Assembly (NCBI GenBank): GCA_016709305.1
Contig: JADJNA010000051.1
Location: forward strand, 1-64,000
Direction of reading: 5' to 3'
Origin: Candidatus Villigracilis saccharophilus
GTDB lineage: Bacteria; Chloroflexota; Anaerolineae; Anaerolineales; Villigracilaceae
Length of the DNA: 64,000 nucleotides
Shown: positions 54,313 through 61,986 of the stretch, one piece after another
Layout: every line of letters begins with the position of its first letter
How positions within the stretch are numbered: position 1 is the stretch's first letter
The notes under the pieces: generated by a model
Told to the model about the DNA's origin: nothing
The model's database searches: none
Seen by the model: the letters and a program-made list of their open reading frames with translations, nothing else
Program-made: the position numbers and the translations under genes

Positions 54313-54340
54313 GTAGGAGCGGATCGCGATCCGCCCCTAC
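54313..54340. repeat. GC-rich palindrome between ABC genes
   Basis: GTAGGAGCGGATCG (54313-54326) and CGATCCGCCCCTAC (54327-54340) are complementary with one mismatch and no loop. It resembles the palindrome at 15143-15173 in its GC-rich core and could be a REP-type element. Confidence 0.6.
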
Positions 54341-54353
54341 GGATGATGGCATA

Positions 54354-56099
54354 TTAAGCCAGTACTTCTTCCATGCCAGTTTGCAGCAGTTGATAAAAAC
54401 GCGAGCTTGGGTCTGCGGCCAATTGTTTGCGCTCGCCATATTCGCTTGCTTTTCCGTTATCCAATATCATGATCTCGTCTGCGCGATGGATCGTATCCAG
54501 TCGATGTGCGATGATGATGGCGGTTCGGTTTTGCAGCAACTTGTCAATCGCGCGTTCGAGTTTTTGTTCTGTTGCAGGATCGAGACGCGACGAAGCTTCA
54601 TCGAGAATCACCAGTCCCGGATTTCTTAAAAAGACTCGTGTGAATGCCAGTAATTGCGCTTCACCTGCGGAGAGGGATCTTGATCCTGTGTCGAGTTCGG
54701 TGTCCAGGCCTTTGGGCTGACTCCTCAACCAATCGCCGAGTTCCAATTCTTCGAGAGTCGCGATGATCTTTTCATCAGGTATCGAGCGATCAAAGAAGGT
54801 CAGGTTGTCGCGGATGCTGGCACGGAACAATTGAACATCCTGCGTGACGATGGCAATGTTGCGCCGCAATGTATTTAGATGCGCCTCACGCAGATCCGAG
54901 TCGTTGACTTTTATACTGCCAGAATTCACATCATATAGACGGAAGATCAATCGTCCGAGTGTGGTCTTGCCGCTGCCTGTGCGTCCGAGCAGTCCGAGGA
55001 TGGATCCCGGTTTCAGGTCAAAGGAAAGATTGCTGAGAACTGAGTCCGCTCCGTTGTAGGAGAAAGTTACATCCTCAAAGCTCAATGAAAGTGGTTTGGC
55101 GGGGATATCCACGCCAATGCCGTTGACTACTTCCGCTTTGAAATTACGGAATTCGGTCAAGCGTTCGACACACGCGCCAATGGTCTGGAAACTTTCGATC
55201 TCATGCGTCATTGCCCAAAAGGGTTCTTCGAGCAGATTGATGTAATGTACAAATAAATAAACTGTGCCGATGGTGACCAAGCCTGCGGAGAAAAGCCAGT
55301 ATCCGCTGGTGATGGCGAGCAGGCTGCCGAGGGTGAGCGCAAAGCCCATTGCGTTTTCGATGATCCAGCGTTTGAAGTGCGACTTGCGGTTGTGACCAAG
55401 GATCGTGCTTTGGTGGCGGAACAACTCGCGGATGGAAAAGTCAACTGCGCCACTGGAGCGAATATCTTCTGTGCCAGCCAATTGTTCCTCAATGAAACCA
55501 TAAAGTTGCGCTTCAGCTTCACGGCGGGCTTTTTGATGCGGAACGGCAATATCCTTTAGCCGACCAAGAATAGTGATGGTTAGGAATGAGTAAACAGTAA
55601 AAGCCAAGCCTGCGCGCCAATCTTCGATGAATAAGGCGATCAAAATTCCTATGAGGAGTAATCCATTCGCGATCAGGTTCAACGCGAACTGCGAGAAGAA
55701 AGTTGCTAGCTCAGTCACATCTCCATCAATGCGCTCGATTAGTTCACCGGGAGTGTGGTCATTGTGGAATTTCATATCCAGGTGCAGGGCATGCTCTGCC
55801 AGTTCTGCGCGAAGGTCATTGGTGGCTGTCCATGCGACGTTTTCGCCAAGATAGGTCACGCTTACTGCAACTGCCTGTTGAATCAATGCGATACCGATAA
55901 AAGCCACAGCCGTCCATGTAAGTGTTTGCAAAGCTACACCAGCCAGCGCGGAGTCGATAAATTTCCGCATGATCTGAGGCGCATAGATGCGCAGACCGAT
56001 ACTGCCGAACATCAAGATAGCCAGCAGGATGAACCGTCCCTTTTGCGGGCGGATGTGGTCAGAGAGTAAGTTCCAGTAGGATTTGAATGATATGTTCAT
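54354..56099 (-). CDS. ABC exporter subunit 1 (canonical Walker B, altered signature)
   Basis: The 581-aa fused permease-ATPase has Walker A GRTGSGKTT, Walker B VILDE with catalytic Glu, signature LSAGEAQLL (not LSGGQ) and H-loop AHRLD. The altered signature faces the degenerate site of its partner, the expected arrangement for a heterodimeric exporter such as BmrCD-type pumps. Substrates may be drugs or lipids. It is preceded by an unusual leader (56103-56411). Confidence 0.9.
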   Translation of the reverse strand: MNISFKSYWNLLSDHIRPQKGRFILLAILMFGSIGLRIYAPQIMRKFIDSALAGVALQTLTWTAVAFIGIALIQQAVAVSVTYLGENVAWTATNDLRAELAEHALHLDMKFHNDHTPGELIERIDGDVTELATFFSQFALNLIANGLLLIGILIALFIEDWRAGLAFTVYSFLTITILGRLKDIAVPHQKARREAEAQLYGFIEEQLAGTEDIRSSGAVDFSIRELFRHQSTILGHNRKSHFKRWIIENAMGFALTLGSLLAITSGYWLFSAGLVTIGTVYLFVHYINLLEEPFWAMTHEIESFQTIGACVERLTEFRNFKAEVVNGIGVDIPAKPLSLSFEDVTFSYNGADSVLSNLSFDLKPGSILGLLGRTGSGKTTLGRLIFRLYDVNSGSIKVNDSDLREAHLNTLRRNIAIVTQDVQLFRASIRDNLTFFDRSIPDEKIIATLEELELGDWLRSQPKGLDTELDTGSRSLSAGEAQLLAFTRVFLRNPGLVILDEASSRLDPATEQKLERAIDKLLQNRTAIIIAHRLDTIHRADEIMILDNGKASEYGERKQLAADPSSRFYQLLQTGMEEVLA

Positions 56100-56117
56100 G
56101 ATGTTATTCCGTTTACT

Positions 56118-56203
56118 ACGTCATTGCGTGGGGGCGTCTTCCGCCCAACGCTTGGTCACGCGGCGGAGCAGGGCAGAGCAAGTTCGTTCCTTGCAACGAC
56201 ATT
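56118..56203. repeat. Dispersed palindromic repeat, degenerate copy 4
   Basis: It starts ACGTCATTGCGTGGG and ends TTGCAACGACATTG, with eroded inner arms. It lies in the untranslated leader of the ABC operon, before the first ABC gene. Confidence 0.5.
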
Positions 56204-56214
56204 GGGACACTAAT

Positions 56215-56247
56215 AAAAAAGCCACGGTGCAGAAGTGCACCGTGGCT
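56215..56247 (-). terminator. Intrinsic terminator in the ABC leader
   Basis: A 12-base perfect stem (56220-56231 with 56236-56247) with GAAG loop is followed on the minus strand by six T. It lies 116 bases before the ABC start and 26 bases after the leader ORF stop. Confidence 0.88.
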
Positions 56248-56272
56248 GAAAAGACACAGAAGGTGAAGACCT

Positions 56273-56344
56273 TTAACGGTCTACACGCGCACTTCGAGAT
56301 AGATGCAATTTTCGATTACGTTTGGCAATAATATAGCTCTGCAT
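56273..56344 (-). CDS. 23-aa leader peptide of the ABC operon
   Basis: ATG at 56344 with AAGGAG at 56354-56359 (9-base spacing) opens a frame reading MQSYIIAKRNRKLHLSRSARVDR, ending at 56273. It is very basic (eight Arg/Lys). The ribosome site (GCGCACTT, 56354-56347) can pair with AAGTGCGC (56294-56287) near the frame's end. A small AGACC/GGTCT hairpin overlaps its stop. It sits in front of a terminator, so ribosome stalling could favour readthrough. Inferred, not proven. Confidence 0.6.
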   Translation of the reverse strand: MQSYIIAKRNRKLHLSRSARVDR

Positions 56345-56382
56345 TTAAGTGCGCTCCTTTCTTTAGATTTAATTACGCTGTC

Positions 56383-56411
56383 AGTTTACATTAGAGCAGG
56401 ATGAGTGTCAA
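56383..56411 (-). promoter_or_regulatory. Promoter of the ABC leader
   Basis: On the minus strand, TTGACA (56411-56406) matches the -35 consensus fully and is separated by 17 bases from TAAACT (56388-56383, four of six). Transcription would start near 56376, giving a leader of about 275 bases before the ABC gene. It begins immediately after the glnS stop. Confidence 0.6.
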
Positions 56412-56413
56412 GG

Positions 56414-58084
56414 CTATTTGCCTTTTTTCTCGATTTTTGACCATGCATCCTTAAGATTCACTGTCAGATTGAATACGGGCTTCTCGGATGTCGAGTCGGC
56501 GTCAACGCAGAAATATCCCTGGCGTTCAAACTGATAACGGGAACCAACTTCGGCTGAGGAAAGAGACGGTTCCACATATCCCGTTGAGATGGTCAGCGAA
56601 TTGGGGTTGATGCACGCGAGGAAGCCTTCATCGCCTTCCTCAGGATCTTCCTTGGTGAAGAGACGATCATAGAGTCGTATTTCCGCTTCTTTGGCATGCT
56701 GCGCTGAGACCCAATGAATCGTTGATTTCACCTTGCGCCCGTCGGCCGAATCACCGCCGCGCGTGGTGGGATCGTATGTGGCGTGGACTTCGATCACTTC
56801 GCCTTTGTCATCCTTGACAACGTCCGTGCATTTTATAAAGTATGCGTAACGTAAACGAACTTCATTGCCGGGAAACAAACGATAGTACTTCGGCGGGGGA
56901 GTCTCGCGGAAATCATCCTGCTCGATGTAAAGCACCTTCGAGAACGGAACTTTACGCGTGCCAGCATTCGGGTCTTCTGGATTATTGACCGCGTCCATCT
57001 CTTCGGTTTGGCCATCGGGATAATTATCGATCACCACTTTCAAGGGTTTGATAACAGCCATGCGGCGCAGGGAAGTTTTATTCAAATCCTCACGTACGCA
57101 TGCCTCAAGCAAGGATACATCACTGACGCTGTAATTTTTTGCCACGCCAACTTTGCGGATAAATTCAAGAATGGCTTCCGCAGTATATCCACGGCGGCGC
57201 ATGGCGCGCAGGGTTGGCATGCGCGGATCGTCCCAGCCGTTGACAACTTTCTCTTCCACAAGCCGTCGCAGTTTGCGTTTGCTCATTACAGTGTAGGTCA
57301 TATTCAAACGCGCAAACTCGATCTGGCGCGGCTTGAACACGCCCAACTGCTCTGGGAACCACTCGTATAGCGGACGATGATTTTCGTACTCCAACGAACA
57401 CAACGAATGGGTGATGCCTTCCATCGAGTCGTTTTGTCCGTGTGTCCAATCGTACATCGGGTAGATCTTCCACTTCTCGCCTGTGCGGTGATGAGGCTGA
57501 TGTACAATGCGATACATGGCAGGGTCGCGCATATTGATGTTGGGATGCGACATGTCGATCTTGGCGCGTAAGATGCGTGAACCGTCAGGGAACTCGCCAT
57601 TCTTCATGCGTTCCAGTAAGTCCATGTTTTCTTCCACATCGCGGTCGCGAAATGGGGAATTTTTCCCTGGTGTGGTCAATGTGCCGCGGTTGGCGCTGAC
57701 CTCCTCAGGCGTTTGATCGTCCACGTAGGCTTTGCCCATCAAAACCAATTTTTTGGCCCACTCGTACAACTCGTCAAAATAATCTGAAGCGTAAGTCACC
57801 CTCACCCATTCAATGCCGAGCCAGCGCGCATCATCTTCAATCGCTTCCACAAACTCTGTCTCTTCCTTCGCGGGGTTGGTGTCATCGAATCGCAGGATCA
57901 ACTCGCCGTTATTTTCTTTCGCGATGAGGTAGTCGATCATGAACGCCTTCACATGTCCGATGTGTAAATAGCCATTCGGTTCAGGAGGCAGGCGCGTGCG
58001 AACGTAGTTGAAGCGTCCGCTCTTCAAATCTTCCGCAACCGCCTCGCGGATAAAATCAGTAGGTTTGGTTTCTTCGTCACTCAT
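56414..58084 (-). CDS. glnS: Glutaminyl-tRNA synthetase
   Basis: The 556-aa class I enzyme has PPEPNGYLHIGHVKAF and MSKRKL, plus the C-terminal beta-barrel anticodon domains (VFNLTVNLKDAW). It charges tRNA-Gln directly. A tRNA-Gln(CUG) gene lies close by on the other strand. Confidence 0.95.
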   Translation of the reverse strand: MSDEETKPTDFIREAVAEDLKSGRFNYVRTRLPPEPNGYLHIGHVKAFMIDYLIAKENNGELILRFDDTNPAKEETEFVEAIEDDARWLGIEWVRVTYASDYFDELYEWAKKLVLMGKAYVDDQTPEEVSANRGTLTTPGKNSPFRDRDVEENMDLLERMKNGEFPDGSRILRAKIDMSHPNINMRDPAMYRIVHQPHHRTGEKWKIYPMYDWTHGQNDSMEGITHSLCSLEYENHRPLYEWFPEQLGVFKPRQIEFARLNMTYTVMSKRKLRRLVEEKVVNGWDDPRMPTLRAMRRRGYTAEAILEFIRKVGVAKNYSVSDVSLLEACVREDLNKTSLRRMAVIKPLKVVIDNYPDGQTEEMDAVNNPEDPNAGTRKVPFSKVLYIEQDDFRETPPPKYYRLFPGNEVRLRYAYFIKCTDVVKDDKGEVIEVHATYDPTTRGGDSADGRKVKSTIHWVSAQHAKEAEIRLYDRLFTKEDPEEGDEGFLACINPNSLTISTGYVEPSLSSAEVGSRYQFERQGYFCVDADSTSEKPVFNLTVNLKDAWSKIEKKGK

Positions 58085-58255
58085 GGATGTATTGCCTTCA
58101 AAATGAATTTCAGGGAGATGTGGAACCGCCTCTTTTTAACCTTTGATTTGATACGCTAAAGAGGAATTTTCTCTGCCCTGATGGTTGGTGTGTTTTCGTC
58201 TGCAATTATAACAAACGACAGGGATGATTTATAATTTCAAGTGGAGGAACATCCC

Positions 58256-58612
58256 ATGACTGAATCTGATAATTCAAAGACAAATTTTGCGGGTACATAT
58301 TTTGACCGCGACTCTGTCCTGCGCATTGCGCGCCTCGCCAATATTTTTGCCTGGGCATCATTGATCTACTATGCAGTGCAGGTTGGGCTGACGTTGACTG
58401 TCTTCATGCTCCAGATCTTGCGCGGGTTGATCACTCTTCCAGGCTTCACTGATATTATCCAACAACTTATGTGGATACTTCAACCCGCGCTACCAGCTTT
58501 ATGGAACTTTATCGGTTTGCAGGCGGTTGGCAAAGTACTGCTTATTTTCATGGATATGGAAGATAACACTCGCCGCGCCGCGCGCGCTGTCCGCGCTGAC
58601 ACAGGTAAATAA
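58256..58612 (+). CDS. Small hypothetical membrane protein
   Basis: The 118-aa product starts at the ATG at 58256 after GGAGG and has two hydrophobic segments (about residues 33-56 and 75-100) with a charged C terminus (NTRRAARAVRADTGK). I do not recognise the family. It is divergent from glnS and ends 52 bases before the tRNA. Confidence 0.6.
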   Translation: MTESDNSKTNFAGTYFDRDSVLRIARLANIFAWASLIYYAVQVGLTLTVFMLQILRGLITLPGFTDIIQQLMWILQPALPALWNFIGLQAVGKVLLIFMDMEDNTRRAARAVRADTGK

Positions 58613-58663
58613 ATCCCTTGCCTATGCCCTGACTGCATGATAAAATACCGTCCGCTGGTTTAT

Positions 58664-58734
58664 TGGGGAATCGTACAACGGCAGTACACGTCCCTCTGGA
58701 GGATGGTATCTTGGTTCGAATCCAGGTTCCCCAG
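58664..58734 (+). tRNA. tRNA-Gln (anticodon CUG)
   Basis: The acceptor stem TGGGGAA/TTCCCCA, D arm GTAC/GTAC, anticodon stem CGTCC/GGATG with loop CTCTGGA, and T arm CTTGG/CCAGG with TTCGAAT loop all fold. The discriminator base is G, as expected for glutamine. No CCA is encoded. A hairpin terminator follows. Confidence 0.93.
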
Positions 58735-58736
58735 CT

Positions 58737-58768
58737 AAGAGACTCTCTTTTTTTGGAGAGTCTCTTTT
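58737..58768 (+). terminator. Terminator after tRNA-Gln
   Basis: Eleven-base stem 58737-58747 with 58756-58766, loop of eight, then T-rich sequence. Confidence 0.85.
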
Positions 58769-58833
58769 ATTTTTAAGCTTGTATATGCTAAATACGCAGG
58801 TAAAATAACTCAAAATTAGAAACAGGAGAATTC

Positions 58834-59169
58834 ATGAAAACTGAAAGCGGTTTGGAATACGTTGAGATCGAAGCAGGCACAGGCGATCAGGCCAAAGCGG
58901 GGAAAACTGTCCGCGTCCATTACACAGGGAAATTCCTTGACGGTAAAGTCTTTGACAGCTCGGTCACTCGCGGCGATCCGCTTGAGTTTCCGCTGGGCGC
59001 GGGGCGTGTGATCAAAGGCTGGGATGAAGGCATTGCCTTGATGAAAGTCGGCGGCAAGGCGCAATTGACCATCCCGCCGCAATTGGCCTACGGTGAGCGC
59101 GGCGCTGGCGGAGTGATTCCGCCCAATGCCACACTTGTTTTTGATGTGGAATTAATTTCCGTAAAATAA
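58834..59169 (+). CDS. FKBP-type peptidyl-prolyl isomerase
   Basis: The 111-aa protein is a single FKBP domain: VRVHYTGKFLDGKVFDSS, FPLGAGRVIKGWDEGI and IPPQLAYGERGAGGVIPPNATLVF. No signal peptide, so cytosolic. GGAG precedes the ATG. Confidence 0.94.
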   Translation: MKTESGLEYVEIEAGTGDQAKAGKTVRVHYTGKFLDGKVFDSSVTRGDPLEFPLGAGRVIKGWDEGIALMKVGGKAQLTIPPQLAYGERGAGGVIPPNATLVFDVELISVK

Positions 59170-59227
59170 TCGACTGCTCTACCTTGCATAACTCATATCG
59201 CGATATTTAAAAATCCACTACGTGAAA

Positions 59228-59271
59228 AAAAATAATGGCCATGCTGTTTTACAAGCATGGCCATTATTTTT
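59228..59271. terminator. Strong bidirectional terminator
   Basis: Perfect 18-base stem (59228-59245 with 59254-59271), eight-base loop, A-rich left and T-rich right. It serves the FKBP gene (+) and the subtilase gene (-). Confidence 0.9.
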
Positions 59272-59299
59272 ACATATTAAGAAAGACGATCAAAATCTA

Positions 59300-60202
59300 T
59301 TATGGAAGTGGGAGTCCATCCCAGTTTCCTGCGATCGGTACATCGCCAGGCAGGCCAAAGGCGAATGTGACATCTGCAAAGCCAAGCGTGTTCGAATTTC
59401 GCAGATAGAATGAGCCGTTACGATAAATTCCGATCGTATCCAACCCATCATTGTTCCAGTCACCAACGATAGGTTGGTCGCCCGGCAAGCCATAATTGAT
59501 CGCTATATCAGCAAATCCGCTTGTGTTCGTATTCCTCAGGAAGATCGCGCCGTTGCTCGGTCGGAACACGCCAACGGTATCGATTCCGTCGCCATTCCAA
59601 TCGCCTGCAACCGGTACGTCTCCTGGATTGCCTAGTGAGAAGCTAATATCAGCTGGTCCGGCATCATTGGTATTGCGCAGGTAGAAGGTGCCATTGCGAT
59701 AAACGCCGATCGTGTCAGTCCCGTCGTTGTTCCAGTCACCGACTACTGGCAGGTCACCGGGCAGGCCAAAAGCGAATGCGAGATTTGCGAAACCGACCGT
59801 ATTGGAGTTGCGCAGGTAGTAGATGCCGTTGCGATACACACCAATCGTGGCTGTGCCGTTTCCATCCCAATCACCAGCTACTGGAACATCTCCAGCGAGA
59901 CCGTAATTAATCGCTATATCCGCAAATCCTGGCGTATTATCGTTCTTGAGGTACAAAAGACCATTGCCTGGGCGGAAAACCCCGACTGTATCTTTGATCA
60001 CGGTGGGTGTGATGAAGCGCAGAACTTCGGCTGTGTTGACCGCATTGTGTTGATGCAGCAGCAGCAAACCCTTGGAATGATTGACCACGATGTTGGTCTT
60101 ATTGTAGCTAATGTCCAATGTGGGAGAGTAAAGAGCATTATCATCCCAGGCTGGTGATCCGAAAATTCGGCTGGGTAGCAGAGAAGGATTGATTTGCAAC
60201 AT
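59300..60202 (-). CDS. S8 protease fragment 3: C-terminal repeat region
   Basis: The 300-aa frame contains five to six tandem ~47-residue repeats with GDxPVxGDWxxDGxDTIGVYRNGxFYLRN, like FG-GAP/VCBS-type propeller blades. They are likely surface or substrate binding. As a separate gene it lacks any signal peptide; it is the C terminus of the protease. Confidence 0.7.
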   Translation of the reverse strand: MLQINPSLLPSRIFGSPAWDDNALYSPTLDISYNKTNIVVNHSKGLLLLHQHNAVNTAEVLRFITPTVIKDTVGVFRPGNGLLYLKNDNTPGFADIAINYGLAGDVPVAGDWDGNGTATIGVYRNGIYYLRNSNTVGFANLAFAFGLPGDLPVVGDWNNDGTDTIGVYRNGTFYLRNTNDAGPADISFSLGNPGDVPVAGDWNGDGIDTVGVFRPSNGAIFLRNTNTSGFADIAINYGLPGDQPIVGDWNNDGLDTIGIYRNGSFYLRNSNTLGFADVTFAFGLPGDVPIAGNWDGLPLP

Positions 60203-60355
60203 CGTAATGCATCATGTCGCTCATGTCCACCACGCCAACCGCTTCACGCGTAAAGGTCACCACGTAGAAGTCGAAATCAGTATTTACCTTAGTCAGGCCC
60301 AAGGCTTTCCAACAACACATTCATAGTCATGGCGTTGTTGTTGAAAGCGTTGGTG

Positions 60356-61588
60356 TTAGCTGCGCCGCCACCAGTTAATGAAATCTTCAATACCGCAGAC
60401 AAAGGATGGGATTGAGCACAGCACTGAAACCATTGTGTCTGTGCCGCCGGTGTTGGTATTGTAAAGCACGTAATCGTCAAAACCATCCTCATTGGTATCG
60501 ATATAGATATCGAATTCAACTGCGCTAAGGGTATCCCAATCGCCATGAGTGGCAATGCTAAAGAACGCAGCTTTGCCAACAACCGTGGATGTGAAATCGG
60601 AGATAGCGCCGATATATTTCAGGTCTGCCGCGTTGTTGGAGAATGTGCTCCAGGTATCATTGGGGCTTTCACCCATCAATTCGCTGATATAAACCAGGGA
60701 TCCATCATCCACTGTGTCCACTGGGATGCCGCTCGGGGTCAGGCTCAAAGTCCCAATTTCAGCGGCTGGCAGAGTGATGCTGGTTTCAGCTACGCCCATG
60801 TTAGAAGCGGGTCGCGCGGCAATATGGACCGGCACACGCACCATTGGGGAGGAGCCTGTTGAAGTCATGACAACATAGCCACCGCCTTCGCTGAAGCGTT
60901 CGCGTCCGGTTGCGATCGTTTTATCCCGTGCGCGTGTGAGTAAGGCAGCATCAAGGCTCACTTGAACCTTAATTTCAACGGTGCCATAGGCTGGGACTGT
61001 GACAGGGTTGGAAATTGCAACATTGCCGGCGCTTAAAAGTGTGAACGTAAGTCCCGGATTGGTCGCTGAAAGATAGCGTGAATCAAAGGTCACGTTGTAG
61101 CTTTCTGAAGCACCGCCCATATTGGACAGGGTGATGCTTTTTACGATGGTCTTGTCAACGCCGGTCAAACTATTTACTACTTCAACGGAACCAAAGGATA
61201 TATTGACTTGTCCGGGGTTGTTTTTGTAGTATGCTATCACATTCGACGAGGCGGCATTCGGAACATTGACACGCCCGGCGCCAACACGGGTGGGTGTATA
61301 TTTATTTCCTGTTAAGCTTGGCCCGGTGAATAGATCATTGGTCGCTGTATTCATGGCAAGCGCCTTGAGTTCAGCTACTGTCCAATCTGGGTGGATTTCC
61401 CTCAGGAGGGCCATCACGCCTGCAATATGCGGCGCAGCCATTGAGGTTCCGCTTATATTCTCGCCTTGATTCCCGGTTCTATTTGATGTGGATAAAATGG
61501 TATCGCCGGGGGCGGTGATGTCGGGCTTGAGCATCGTACCGCCTCTTGCCGGTCCGCGGGAAGTAAACGTTGAAACATTGTCCACCAC
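60356..61588 (-). CDS. S8 protease fragment 2: catalytic Ser and Fn3-like domain
   Basis: The 410-aa frame opens with a GTG that is an artefact of the frame change. It carries TSRGPARGG, DITAPGD and GTSMAAPHIAG with the catalytic Ser, then beta-sandwich domains. It ends at a frameshift near 60380. Confidence 0.7.
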   Translation of the reverse strand: MVDNVSTFTSRGPARGGTMLKPDITAPGDTILSTSNRTGNQGENISGTSMAAPHIAGVMALLREIHPDWTVAELKALAMNTATNDLFTGPSLTGNKYTPTRVGAGRVNVPNAASSNVIAYYKNNPGQVNISFGSVEVVNSLTGVDKTIVKSITLSNMGGASESYNVTFDSRYLSATNPGLTFTLLSAGNVAISNPVTVPAYGTVEIKVQVSLDAALLTRARDKTIATGRERFSEGGGYVVMTSTGSSPMVRVPVHIAARPASNMGVAETSITLPAAEIGTLSLTPSGIPVDTVDDGSLVYISELMGESPNDTWSTFSNNAADLKYIGAISDFTSTVVGKAAFFSIATHGDWDTLSAVEFDIYIDTNEDGFDDYVLYNTNTGGTDTMVSVLCSIPSFVCGIEDFINWWRRS

Positions 61589-61986
61589 TGGTGATCGTAA
61601 CTACGCCGGCCAGCAGATTAGTCTTAAGGGTTGTACCAGTTGCCTGGGTTGTACCCATAACAGGGATTGGTGGGTTAGCATCAGTGCCGCTGGTCCCGTA
61701 CCACCAGGATCGGTTGTTATTGTTTGCGATCAATACGCCAATCGCGCCCGCGATCTTGGGCGTTTGTTCCCTTTTCATCAAAAGAACAACCACCGCGATT
61801 GATCAACGCGATTTTGCCGCTAACATGCCGGCTGCGTGGCTGCACAGCCAAGGCCTGTGGCGTGGAATAAGTGAGATCGCCGGATTGGTTGAGCGGCTCT
61901 GGGGCCCAAATAGGCTGTCGAGGCAGGGTAAAGGTCAACAGGTGCCTGTGGAGTTAGCGCCGTCGTCGCTGTTACTTCGAACGCGC

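Noticed and set aside
58622..58813. Minus-strand open frame over the tRNA
   Set aside because: It covers a well-folded tRNA-Gln and its terminator and shows no protein family.
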